Source: Halobacterium sp. R2-5 (GTDB lineage: Archaea; Halobacteriota; Halobacteria; Halobacteriales; Halobacteriaceae). Taken from it: a DNA stretch of 64,000 nt. The DNA is taken from assembly GCF_011734195.1 (NCBI RefSeq), contig NZ_JAANTH010000002.1, positions 868,001-932,000 on the forward strand, written 5' to 3'. Made by a program: the position numbers and the translations under genes. Below, piece by piece: positions 32,577 through 40,661 of this stretch. Numbering within the stretch: the stretch's first letter is position 1; every line of letters begins with the position of its first letter. The notes beneath the pieces were generated by a model. That model was not told the DNA's origin. It saw only the letters and a list, made by a program, of their open reading frames with translations, and searched no databases.

Positions 32577-33338
32577 CTACGCCGCTTCGTCCGTCCACGA
32601 CGGCTCCTCGACGGTCGTCTCGTTCACGCCCGTCGTCGACAACGACAGCGACGCCGTCGACTCGCCGTCGCCCTCGTCGACGGTCAGCGTCAGCGACAGC
32701 GTTCGGACGTACCCGTCGTCGTCGACGACGAGCGTCGCCGACGACTCGGTGACGTCGCTCGCGTCGAAGCTCGTGTCCTCCGAGGACGCGATGCTGTCAG
32801 CCTCGAAGCGGTACGCGCCGTCCTCGGTCCCGACGTACTCGAACTCCAGAGCGTCGAAGACGCCACCGGTCGTCCGCAGCCGGGACTGCTGGTCGACGAG
32901 CTGTTCGAACTCCCCGCTGGTCACGTTCTGGCTGCCGTACCGGTACTCGCCGTCCGTCCCGGACTGCGAGTACGCCACGCCGTCGGCGACGTACGTGTTC
33001 TGGGTCTGCTCGGTCCCGCCACGCGTGGTCGCGATCTGCAGTAGCACGGTCTCCGCGTCCCGGTCCACGAGGACTCTGGACGTCGACTCGGCGCCGCCGT
33101 CGCTGGACGTGTTCTGCGCGTACTCGAAGCTAGACGCGTTCGCGATGACGTTCGCGTGGCTCTCCTGGAGCCGCTCGTACGCCACGCTCTCGTTGTCGTC
33201 GACCCAGGTCTGTTCGGCGACCGGCGGGAGGTCACTCGTCGCGTCCGAGGACGCGCCGTCGTCGCCGGGAACGCCCCCCGTACAGCCGGCGAGCGCGACG
33301 AGCGCGACCACTGCCACTGCAAGTATGCGATTCGACAT
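32577..33338 (-). CDS. Haloarchaeal lipoprotein
   Basis: A 253-residue exported protein with signal peptide and lipobox VALAGCTGG (Cys near residue 19). The mature part starts with an acidic/Ser linker and then a beta-rich domain with repeated amphipathic strands (ETVLLQIATTR, RTLSLTLTVDEG), like the LolA/LppX-type fold of other haloarchaeal lipoproteins. It resembles the lipoprotein at 19597 in layout, though not closely in sequence. Function unknown. Confidence 0.8.
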   Translation of the reverse strand: MSNRILAVAVVALVALAGCTGGVPGDDGASSDATSDLPPVAEQTWVDDNESVAYERLQESHANVIANASSFEYAQNTSSDGGAESTSRVLVDRDAETVLLQIATTRGGTEQTQNTYVADGVAYSQSGTDGEYRYGSQNVTSGEFEQLVDQQSRLRTTGGVFDALEFEYVGTEDGAYRFEADSIASSEDTSFDASDVTESSATLVVDDDGYVRTLSLTLTVDEGDGESTASLSLSTTGVNETTVEEPSWTDEAA

Positions 33339-33401
33339 ACTCCCACAGGTGTCACCGCGAAGAAAAACGCACCGACACGCGGTTACGACGCGGCCGTCCG
33401 G

Positions 33402-34724
33402 TCAGTCGTCGGCGGGCGCGGCCTCGGTGCCTTCCGCGGCGCTCGCGCTCGCCTCGCTCTCCAGGTACTCGTCGGCGTCCAGCGCGGCCTTACAGCCCAT
33501 GCCGGCAGCGGTGACAGCCTGCTGGTAGTGGTAGTCGACGACGTCGCCCGCGCCGAAGATACCGCCGACGTCCGTTCGCGTCTGGCCGCCTCCCTTGCCG
33601 CCGCGCGTTATGATGTACCCCTCGTCGTCGAGCTCGACGCCCGTGTCTTCGAGGTAGCCCGTGTTCGGCGTGTGGCCGATGGCGACGAAGAACGCGCCGA
33701 CGGACAGCGCGAACTGCTCGGTCTCGTCGTCGTCGAGCTTCGCGGTCGGGTGACCCTCGGGGTGGCGCACCAGCGTCACGTCGTCGACGCCGGACTCGGG
33801 CGTCCCCTCGATCTCGACGGCCTCCGTGTTCCAGAGCACCTGCATGTCGCCGTTGTCGACGTGCTCCTGGACGCGCTCCTGCCAGTAGTCCTCCGCCCGG
33901 AGCTCGTCGCGGCGGTGGACGAGGTAGACTGTATCGGCGAACTTCGTGAGGAAGCTGGCCTCCTCGGCGGCCGCGTCGCCGCCACCGACGACGACCATGT
34001 CCTCGCCCTTGAAGAACGCGCCGTCGCAGGTCGCGCACGTCGAGACGCCGTACCCCATCAGCTCGTCCTCACCCGGGATGCCGAGCGTGCGCGCGCTCGC
34101 CCCGGACGCCGCGATGACGGCGTCCGCGGTGTAGACGTCGCCGTTCGCCAGCTCCACGCGGAACGGCCGCTGGGAGTCGTCGACGTGCTCCACGACGCCG
34201 TGTTCGAGTTCAGCGCCGAAGCGCTTGGCCTGCTCTTTCATGTTGTTGATGAGGTCCGGCCCCGAGATGCCCTCCGGGAACCCGGGGTAGTTCTCGACCT
34301 CCGTGGTGAGCGTGAGCTGGCCGCCGGGCTCGTCGCCCTCGAACAGCAGCGGGTCGTTGTTCGACCGCGCCGCGTAGATGCCCGCCGTCAGCGCCGCGAT
34401 GCCCGTCCCCGTGATGACGAGCTTCCGGTGTTCGACGACGTCGTCGGTGCTGTCGTCCGCGATGCCGAGCTTCTCGTCGAGCTCGCCGCTCTGGTCGAGT
34501 TCGTGCGTGTCGTCCCAGCCGCCGATGAGCTCGTCGTCGATGAACACCTCGGGCGCGGTCTCGCGGCCGTCCGCGCGCGCTCTCATCTCCTCGAACAGCT
34601 CCTCGTCGCCCGTGACGTTGTACGTCACGTAGTCGACGCCCTTCTCGTCGAAGAGGCCCTTGGCTTTCTCGCAGTACGGACAGTCCGTCTTCGTGTAGAT
34701 CTCCACCTTCGGGTCCGCGGTCAT
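33402..34724 (-). CDS. trxB: Glutaredoxin-thioredoxin reductase fusion
   Basis: A 440-residue flavoprotein with an extra N-terminal glutaredoxin domain (about 1-85, active site CPYC at 15-18). Thioredoxin reductase follows: FAD-binding GTGIAALTAGIY, redox centre CATC, NAD(P)-binding VVGGGDAAAEEA and C-terminal FAD site GGIFGAGDVVDYHYQQAVTAAGMG. A Thr/Asp-rich linker joins the two. The natural fusion may pass electrons directly from the flavin to the glutaredoxin disulfide. ATG at 34724. Confidence 0.92.
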   Translation of the reverse strand: MTADPKVEIYTKTDCPYCEKAKGLFDEKGVDYVTYNVTGDEELFEEMRARADGRETAPEVFIDDELIGGWDDTHELDQSGELDEKLGIADDSTDDVVEHRKLVITGTGIAALTAGIYAARSNNDPLLFEGDEPGGQLTLTTEVENYPGFPEGISGPDLINNMKEQAKRFGAELEHGVVEHVDDSQRPFRVELANGDVYTADAVIAASGASARTLGIPGEDELMGYGVSTCATCDGAFFKGEDMVVVGGGDAAAEEASFLTKFADTVYLVHRRDELRAEDYWQERVQEHVDNGDMQVLWNTEAVEIEGTPESGVDDVTLVRHPEGHPTAKLDDDETEQFALSVGAFFVAIGHTPNTGYLEDTGVELDDEGYIITRGGKGGGQTRTDVGGIFGAGDVVDYHYQQAVTAAGMGCKAALDADEYLESEASASAAEGTEAAPADD

Positions 34725-34832
34725 GCCTACTACTCGACGCCCGCGGCGCTTGTAGGTTGTGTTGACCGGGAAGCGTGCCGCCACCCCGTTCGACACCCCA
34801 GCGCTTACGCCGCACGTCCCCCACGTTCCCGT

Positions 34833-35117
34833 ATGCCCGCCGACCTCCACGAGAAGATGGACCGCTACGAGGGCCTGCTGGCGGAGGCGCTCGCGGAAGC
34901 CGAAGCCGTTCCGCCCGCCGACACGCCGCTCGGCGAGGCCGCCGCCGAGTACGAGGAGATGGCGCAGTCGTACCTCGACGACGGCCGTCACTTCCGCGAG
35001 CACGACGACCCCGTGAACGCGCTCGCGGCGTTCTCCTACGGGCACGCGTGGCTGGACGCCGGTGCCCGTATCGGGCTCTTCGACGTGCCCGAGTCCGGCC
35101 ACCTGTTCACCGTCTGA
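34833..35117 (+). CDS. DUF357-family protein
   Basis: A 94-residue helical protein of the DUF357 family, with the conserved EMAQSYLDDGRHFREHDDPVNALAAFSYGHAWLDAGARIG segment described here by its two halves (EMAQSYLDDGRHF and ALAAFSYGHAWLDAGARIGL). Archaeal members are small helical bundles of unknown role. It is divergent from trxB; ATG at 34833. Confidence 0.85.
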   Translation: MPADLHEKMDRYEGLLAEALAEAEAVPPADTPLGEAAAEYEEMAQSYLDDGRHFREHDDPVNALAAFSYGHAWLDAGARIGLFDVPESGHLFTV

Positions 35118-35186
35118 GCGCCCGGAAGCCGGCACGCGACGCGGGCTCGGGTGGTTTTACGGGCCTGCGCCGCGTCTCACGAGGCG

Positions 35187-35462
35187 ATGGAGGCCGCGCT
35201 CTGGTACGTGTTGACTGGGACGCGCGGCGGCCCGAACCGCGTCCGCATCCTGCGTGCGGTCGCCGAGCGGCCGAGGAACGCGAACCAGCTCGCGGAGGAC
35301 CTGGACCTCGACTACAAGACGGTCCGCCACCACCTGGACGTGCTCGTCGACAACGACATCGTCGAAGCCAGCGGCGACGACTACGGCGCGGTGTACCTGC
35401 CGACGGACGCCGTGAGAGACCACTGGGACACCGTCGAGGAGATCATGGAGGAAGTCGAGTGA
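35187..35462 (+). CDS. Winged helix-turn-helix regulator
   Basis: A 91-residue DNA-binding protein with a single winged HTH: RVRILRAVAERPRNANQLAEDL, then the recognition helix YKTVRHHLDVLVDNDIV and a wing VEASGDDYGAVYLP. It is of ArsR/MarR style with no visible effector domain or Cys metal site. The next gene, 73 bases downstream on the same strand, encodes a small membrane protein that may be its partner or sensor. Confidence 0.85.
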   Translation: MEAALWYVLTGTRGGPNRVRILRAVAERPRNANQLAEDLDLDYKTVRHHLDVLVDNDIVEASGDDYGAVYLPTDAVRDHWDTVEEIMEEVE

Positions 35463-35535
35463 TGCGCGCTACGAACCGAATATCGGCGGAATTTGGGAAA
35501 GTGTATAACTACCGCTCCTCCCAACGGTGGTGTAG

Positions 35536-35838
35536 ATGACCGTCTGGGCGGACGTCACGCGAGCCGCGATGGCGCTCAACGTCCTCGCGCTGCTCGCGCT
35601 CTGCAGCGTGTGGGCTCGCAACTACCGCCAGATGCATTCGAAGCACGCGCTCGGCCTCCTCCTGTTCGGCTTGCTGTTACTCGGCGAGAACCTCCTCGGG
35701 CTCTACTACTTCGCGATGCACGCCCAGCTGACGGCGTGGTTCAGCGGCCTGCCGTCGATCTCGGCGACGGCGATGATGGCGCTGCGGCTGCTGGAGACCG
35801 CTGCTATCGGGTTCCTGTTGTGGGTCACCTGGGACTGA
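35536..35838 (+). CDS. Small three-helix membrane protein
   Basis: A 100-residue protein with three transmembrane helices (about 9-27, 38-60 and 76-98) and a charged loop RNYRQMHSKH after the first. Pairs of a small winged-HTH protein and such a membrane protein recur in haloarchaea. A TATA-like GTGTATAACT at 35501-35510 precedes it, so it has its own promoter. Function unknown. Confidence 0.75.
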   Translation: MTVWADVTRAAMALNVLALLALCSVWARNYRQMHSKHALGLLLFGLLLLGENLLGLYYFAMHAQLTAWFSGLPSISATAMMALRLLETAAIGFLLWVTWD

Positions 35839-35959
35839 ACGGTCCCGAGCCGGCTGCTCGGGCGACGAGACTCGGTACGTTACCGGCAGATTACCCGAGA
35901 GTCCGACTGCGCGAGGACCGGCCTCAACCTTTTTCCCCGCAGCCGTCGCAGTTGCGGGC

Positions 35960-36142
35960 ATGGCGCACGAGGCGTACGTGCAGTTATCCTGTCCTGAATG
36001 CCAGAAACGGTGGGAGAGCACGCCGAGCGAGCTGCCCACGCACGACAAGAACTTCAGTTGTCCGAACTGCCACGCGACGCGGCGGACCGCGGAGTTCATG
36101 CGGACCGACCGCGACCTGGAGAACCTGAAACGACTACAGTAG
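35960..36142 (+). CDS. Small two-CxxC zinc-ribbon protein
   Basis: A 60-residue protein with two CxxC knuckles, LSCPECQ and FSCPNCH, forming a zinc ribbon, and a basic C-terminal helix. Proteins of this size in haloarchaea match DUF7836-like families. It is convergent with the aIF2-beta gene, three bases apart. Role unknown. Confidence 0.8.
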   Translation: MAHEAYVQLSCPECQKRWESTPSELPTHDKNFSCPNCHATRRTAEFMRTDRDLENLKRLQ

Positions 36143-36145
36143 CTT

Positions 36146-36544
36146 CTACACCGCCGAACGGGCGCCACACGCCTCGCAGTGGAGGCGCTCGGTGTCGTCC
36201 TCGACTTCGAGGTTCGTGTCCGGCAGCCCGCACTCCGGGCAGAGGACGTACGTGTCGACGTACTCGTCGAGGACGTCCTCGACGCGGCGCTGGCGGAACT
36301 CGCCGGTGAGCCGGGCGCGCCCGCGCTCGTCGATCTGGGCGCTCGTCCCGAGCTCGTTCTGGATGAACTTCAGGACGTGGTCCTCCTCGCGGCCGAGGCG
36401 GTCGAGGGTGTCCTGGAAGTTCTCGTAGACGGTGACGTTGCCTTCCTCGCGGACGTTCGGCTCCGGCACCTCGAATCGGCTCTCGCTGCCCGCGACGTCG
36501 GACTTGTCCTGCATCGCGCGGTCGAGTTGCTCTTCGTAGTCCAT
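36146..36544 (-). CDS. eif2b: Translation initiation factor aIF2, beta subunit
   Basis: A 132-residue beta subunit of the heterotrimer that brings initiator tRNA to the ribosome. It contains the alpha/beta core (VTVYENFQDTLDRLGREEDHVLKF...) and C-terminal zinc-binding domain with CPECG and CEACG. The length is typical of archaeal aIF2-beta. ATG at 36544; the longer frame to 36571 is not expected. The family identity is clear. Confidence 0.94.
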   Translation of the reverse strand: MDYEEQLDRAMQDKSDVAGSESRFEVPEPNVREEGNVTVYENFQDTLDRLGREEDHVLKFIQNELGTSAQIDERGRARLTGEFRQRRVEDVLDEYVDTYVLCPECGLPDTNLEVEDDTERLHCEACGARSAV

Positions 36545-36678
36545 ACCGGTTCGAAGTGGCGGCCCGCACAAAAGCCTTTCAAAAACCCGGGTGAGATACG
36601 GCGGCCCACGGGAGAGAGAACCGTGGTAACAGGTCTCAGGATAATACTATAACCCCGTGACCGTTAGAATTGGCTGCC

Positions 36679-36918
36679 ATGAAGAAGCAGGAGCTCATCC
36701 ACCTTCACGGCCTCCTCGCAGAGGTCGGGAACTACTACGAGGAATGTGAATCCGACGAGATTTCCCTCGACGAGTACGAGGACCTCGGCGTACGACCCAC
36801 ATCCATTCACAAATCGAAAACTGACCACAAAGCAGCTGTTTTCGCGCTCGCGGGCGGCATCACTTCGGCGATGGAAGACACCGAAGAACAGGAAGCCGTC
36901 CCCGCCCAGGCCGACTAA
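36679..36918 (+). CDS. UPF0058-family protein
   Basis: A 79-residue protein of the UPF0058 family found across Euryarchaeota: MKKQELIHLHGLLAEV then a helical segment with HKSKTDHKAAVFALAGGI. A strong AT-rich promoter-like sequence GATAATACTATAAC lies at 36642-36655, about 25 bases before the start, suggesting a leaderless or short-leader transcript. Function unknown. Confidence 0.9.
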   Translation: MKKQELIHLHGLLAEVGNYYEECESDEISLDEYEDLGVRPTSIHKSKTDHKAAVFALAGGITSAMEDTEEQEAVPAQAD

Positions 36919-36971
36919 CGTAGCGAAACGCGACGTCTCCTCGCGCGACCCGGAACCGTCTAGCAGCGCCG

Positions 36972-37394
36972 CTACGCTCCGTCTCCGTCCTCGTCGTCCC
37001 TCGCTTCGCTCTCCTCGCCGTTCGCCGCTTCCGCGTTCTCCGCGTCGCTCTCGGCTTCGACTTCCTCCTCGACGTGCAGCACCTCTAGCGGGATGTTCTC
37101 CAGGCGCTGGCCGATCTCCTTGCGCGCGATCCGGGAGGCGTGCTCCTCGCGCTCGACGTTGAACACGCTCATCTCCAGTTCGAGCGCGACGAGGCTCTCG
37201 TCGGCGGCGACGAACGCGGGGTCGAGGGCTTCCCCGCAGTGCGGGCAGGAGCGCTCGCCCATGTTGATCTCGACGTAGTTCAGGTCCGGGTTCAGCATCT
37301 CGCCGGTCTTCGAGATGGCGATGCGGACCGCTTCGTCGGGTGTCTCGACGTCGTAGACGGGGACCGCTGCTTCGACGACCACCCTACAATCCAT
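36972..37394 (-). CDS. UPF0212 (DUF555) protein
   Basis: A 140-residue protein: DUF555 core with DCRVVVEAAVPVYDVETPDEAVRIAISK described in part by MDCRVVVEAAVPVYDVETP, a CPHCG zinc knuckle near residue 50, and a strongly acidic tail (EEEVEAESDAENAEAANG). The family occurs only in archaea and its role is unknown. It converges on the UPF0058 gene. Confidence 0.9.
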   Translation of the reverse strand: MDCRVVVEAAVPVYDVETPDEAVRIAISKTGEMLNPDLNYVEINMGERSCPHCGEALDPAFVAADESLVALELEMSVFNVEREEHASRIARKEIGQRLENIPLEVLHVEEEVEAESDAENAEAANGEESEARDDEDGDGA

Positions 37395-37482
37395 AGCTAC
37401 GTGACGTGTTCGCGGGCGACGTAGAAGAAGGTTAGCCCGAAACCGATTGCGTCTTCCCACAGCGCCGCCAAGCCCGCCCGAG

Positions 37483-38373
37483 ATGGAGCGCGGCGCCATT
37501 CCGACGGCCGACGTCCCGGGCGCTGTCGACGTGCAGTCGACCCTGGAGAGCGGACAGACGTACCTCTGGTGGCGTCCCGACGGCGCGACCTACGAGACCG
37601 ACGGCGCGTACGGCGGCGACGCGTGGTACCGCACCGTCGTCGACGGCGACGTCGTCGAAGTCCGCCAGACCACGGACGCGGTCGAGTGGCAGTCCACGAC
37701 CGACGCCGACCCGCTGGTGCGCGAACTGCTCGGGCTGAACGACGACCTCCACGAGATTCGCGCCGCCGCCGTCGACGACGACCTCACGGCGGCCGCGTGG
37801 GACGCCTACGACGGCCTCCGCATCGTCCGCGACCCGTTCTTCGGCTGCCTGGTATCGTTCATCTGCTCGGCGCAGATGCGCGTCGAGCGCATCTTCGCGA
37901 TGCAGGAGTCCCTCCGCGAACACTACGGCGAGCCGATCGACTACGACGGCGAGACCGTCCACGCGTTCCCCGAGCCGGAAGCCCTCGCGGCCGCCACCGA
38001 GGACGACCTCCGCGAGCTGAAACTCGGCTACCGCGCGCCGTACGTCCAGCGGACCGCGGAGATGGTCGCGTCCGGCGAGCTCGCCGAGCGCGACGTCGAC
38101 GGACGGGCGTACGAACTCGCCCGCGAGGAGCTCACGGGGTTCGTCGGCGTCGGCGACAAGGTCGCGGACTGCGTCCTGCTGTTCTCGCTGGGCTACCTCG
38201 AAGCGGTCCCGCTGGACACGTGGATTCGGTCGGCAATCGAGGACCACTACCCGGACTGCGACTGCGGCAACTACGCCGACACCTCCCGCGCTATCCGGCA
38301 GCGACTCGGCCCGTACGCCGGCTACACGCAGACCTACCTCTTCCACTACCTCCGTTCGGGCGGCGACGAGTGA
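37483..38373 (+). CDS. ogg: 8-oxoguanine DNA glycosylase, Ogg1/AlkA (HhH-GPD) family
   Basis: A 296-residue HhH-GPD glycosylase. The N-terminal domain precedes the catalytic hairpin-helix-hairpin FVGVGDKVADCVLLFSLGY; Lys226 and Asp245 (in VPLDTW) have the 19-residue spacing seen in human OGG1 (K249/D268). This implies a bifunctional glycosylase/lyase for 8-oxoguanine. The protein is longer than archaeal Ogg2 and fits Ogg1. The gene is followed by acylphosphatase 42 bases on. Confidence 0.9.
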   Translation: MERGAIPTADVPGAVDVQSTLESGQTYLWWRPDGATYETDGAYGGDAWYRTVVDGDVVEVRQTTDAVEWQSTTDADPLVRELLGLNDDLHEIRAAAVDDDLTAAAWDAYDGLRIVRDPFFGCLVSFICSAQMRVERIFAMQESLREHYGEPIDYDGETVHAFPEPEALAAATEDDLRELKLGYRAPYVQRTAEMVASGELAERDVDGRAYELAREELTGFVGVGDKVADCVLLFSLGYLEAVPLDTWIRSAIEDHYPDCDCGNYADTSRAIRQRLGPYAGYTQTYLFHYLRSGGDE

Positions 38374-38415
38374 CCCGCGCGTAGCTTTTTGACGGACGCC
38401 GCCCCACTCGGTGAC

Positions 38416-38694
38416 ATGAGCGAGCGGACTCGCGCACGGGTGTTCGTCTCCGGGAAGGTACAGGGCGTCTACTACCGCGCGACCACCCGCGAGCAGGCGA
38501 CCGACCGCGGCGTCGACGGCTGGGTACGGAACCTCCGGGACGGCCGCGTGGAGGCGGTCTTCGAGGGCCTCGAAGACGACGTCGAGGCGATGGTCGAGTG
38601 GTGCCACGAGGGCAGCCCCGCGGCGCGCGTCGACGACGTCGAGGTCGAGTACGGCGACCCGGAGGGCTTCGACGGGTTCGAGATCCGCCGGTGA
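38416..38694 (+). CDS. acyP: Acylphosphatase
   Basis: A 92-residue acylphosphatase hydrolysing carboxyl-phosphate bonds. The substrate-binding loop VSGKVQGVYYRATT (Arg23) and the WVRNLRDGRVEAVFEG segment with catalytic Asn are diagnostic. ATG at 38416. Same strand as ogg and nnrDE. Confidence 0.95.
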   Translation: MSERTRARVFVSGKVQGVYYRATTREQATDRGVDGWVRNLRDGRVEAVFEGLEDDVEAMVEWCHEGSPAARVDDVEVEYGDPEGFDGFEIRR

Positions 38695-38740
38695 TCCCGC
38701 ACGCGGAGTTTTTACGGCGGCCCCCGCCGAACGTCCGGAC

Positions 38741-40177
38741 ATGATCACCAGCGAGCGGATGGCCGCCGTCGACCGGAACGCGGCGGCGGTCGGCGTGCCG
38801 CGCAAGCAGCTGATGGAGTCCAGCGGGAACGCCGTCGCGTGTGCCGTCCGCGAGACCGCCGACGCGGGCGCGAGCGTCGCCGTCGTCGCGGGCCGCGGGA
38901 ACAACGGCGGGGACGCGTTCGTCGCGGCACGCTTCCTCGGCGAGTACGACGTCACCGTCCACCTGCTCGGTCGGCCCGAGACAATCACGACGGACATCAG
39001 CCGCGAGAACTGGGCGGCGCTCCAGCAGGCCGAACTCCCCACGGAAGTCGTCAAAGACTCCGAGTCCCTCGACCTCGGCGACCCGGACGTCGTCGTGGAC
39101 GCCGTGCTCGGCACCGGCGTCTCGGGTGCGCCCCGTGAGCCAGAAGCCACAGCAATCGAAGCGATCAACGGCGCCGACGCGCCGGTCGTCGCCGTCGACG
39201 TCCCCTCGGGGATGGACGCCGACACCGGCGAGACGCCCGGCGCCGCCGTCGACGCCGACCGCGTGGTGACGTTCCACGACGTGAAGCCCGCGCTCGCGGA
39301 CCGCGAGGACGTCACCGTCGCGGACATCGGCATCCCCGACGCGGCGGAACTGTTCGTCGGGCCGGGCGACCTCCAGCAGCTCGAACGCGACCCGCAGGCC
39401 CACAAGGGCGACTTCGGGCGCGTGCTCGTCGTCGGCGGCGGTCCCTACACGGGTGCGCCAGCGTTGAGCGCGCGGGCGGCGCTGCGGGCGGGCGCGGACC
39501 TCGCGTACCTCGCGGTCCCCGACAGCATCGCGGACACCGTGAAGGGGTACAGCGAGAACCTCATCGTCGACTCGTACGTCGGCACGCGCCTGCTCCCCGA
39601 GCACGTCGACGAGATTCTCGACCGCGCCGCGGACGTCGACGTGGTCGTCCTCGGGCCGGGACTCGGCGACGCCAGCGACACGCTCGCAGCGGTCCGAGAG
39701 TTCCTCGCCTCGTACGACGGCCGCGCGGTCGTCGACGCCGACGCTCTCCAGGTCGTCCCCGACGTCGAGACGGACGCCGACCTCGTCTGCACGCCCCACC
39801 AGGGAGAACTCCGGAAGATGGGCGGTCCCGCGGAAGACGACTGGCGTGAGCGCGCGGACACCGTCGGAGCCTTCGCCGCCGACCTCGGGCAGACGGTCCT
39901 CGTGAAGGGCGCCTACGACGTAATTTCGGACGGCGAGACGACGCGCGTGAACCGCACCGGGAACCCGGGAATGACCGTCGGCGGCACCGGCGACGTGCTC
40001 GCGGGCGCGACGGCCGCGATGTTCTCGACGCTGGACGCGCTCCCCGCAGCGAGTGTCGGCGCGTACGCGAACGGCGCCGCCGGCGACTACGCCGTCGACG
40101 ACCACGGCTACGGTCTGCTCGCGACCGACCTGGTGGACGCGCTTCCCGCGGCGCTGTGGGGTGGTTCTGATGACTAG
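38741..40177 (+). CDS. nnrDE: Bifunctional NAD(P)H-hydrate epimerase/dehydratase
   Basis: A 478-residue fusion repairing hydrated NAD(P)H. The YjeF-type epimerase domain (about 1-205) carries VVAGRGNNGGDAFVAARFL. The ADP-dependent dehydratase domain (about 215-478) has GDFGRVLVVGGGPYTGAPALSA, LGPGLGDAS and the C-terminal GGTGDVLAGATAAMF. The end overlaps the moaC start by eight bases (tail GGSDD), so they are likely one transcript. Confidence 0.94.
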   Translation: MITSERMAAVDRNAAAVGVPRKQLMESSGNAVACAVRETADAGASVAVVAGRGNNGGDAFVAARFLGEYDVTVHLLGRPETITTDISRENWAALQQAELPTEVVKDSESLDLGDPDVVVDAVLGTGVSGAPREPEATAIEAINGADAPVVAVDVPSGMDADTGETPGAAVDADRVVTFHDVKPALADREDVTVADIGIPDAAELFVGPGDLQQLERDPQAHKGDFGRVLVVGGGPYTGAPALSARAALRAGADLAYLAVPDSIADTVKGYSENLIVDSYVGTRLLPEHVDEILDRAADVDVVVLGPGLGDASDTLAAVREFLASYDGRAVVDADALQVVPDVETDADLVCTPHQGELRKMGGPAEDDWRERADTVGAFAADLGQTVLVKGAYDVISDGETTRVNRTGNPGMTVGGTGDVLAGATAAMFSTLDALPAASVGAYANGAAGDYAVDDHGYGLLATDLVDALPAALWGGSDD

Positions 40178-40661
40178 CGACGATCCCGGAGACGACCTCA
40201 CGCACACGACCGAGGACGGCGACGTGCAGATGGTGGACGTCGGCGACAAGCCCGACACGGCGCGCCGCGCGGTCGCGCGCGGCGAGATTCGCCTCTCGGC
40301 GTCGACTGTCGACGCGATTCGCGGCGACGAAATCGGGAAGGGCGACGTGCTCGCGACCGCGCGCGTCGGCGCCGTGCAGGCGGTCAAGCACACGTGGGAG
40401 ACGATTCCGATGTGCCACCAGATCCCCATCACGAACGTCGAGACGGACTTCGACGTGCGCGAGGACCGCGTGATTCTCGAAGTCGCCGTCGAGACCACCG
40501 GGAAGACGGGCTGCGAGATGGAGGCCCTGGAGGGCGTGACGACCGGCCTGAACGTCGTCTGGGACATGGTGAAGGCCGCGGAGAAGGACGACGACGGCCA
40601 GTACCCCGGCACCGCTATCGAGGGCGTCGAGGTCGTCAGCAAGGAGAAGCGCGAACTCTAG
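40170..40661 (+). CDS. moaC: Cyclic pyranopterin monophosphate synthase MoaC
   Basis: A 163-residue MoaC, second enzyme of molybdenum cofactor synthesis. Motifs are GKGDVLATARVGAVQAVKHT, PMCHQIPITNV and TGKTGCEMEALEGV with the catalytic Lys. The ATG overlaps the nnrDE coding end. The 3' end overlaps the convergent hflX stop by four bases. Confidence 0.96.
   Translation: MTSDDPGDDLTHTTEDGDVQMVDVGDKPDTARRAVARGEIRLSASTVDAIRGDEIGKGDVLATARVGAVQAVKHTWETIPMCHQIPITNVETDFDVREDRVILEVAVETTGKTGCEMEALEGVTTGLNVVWDMVKAAEKDDDGQYPGTAIEGVEVVSKEKREL

Noticed and set aside
39832-39845. GCGGAAGACGACTG in nnrDE as another copy of the palindromic element
   Set aside because: Only one arm resembles it; no hairpin follows and the protein sequence there is ordinary.
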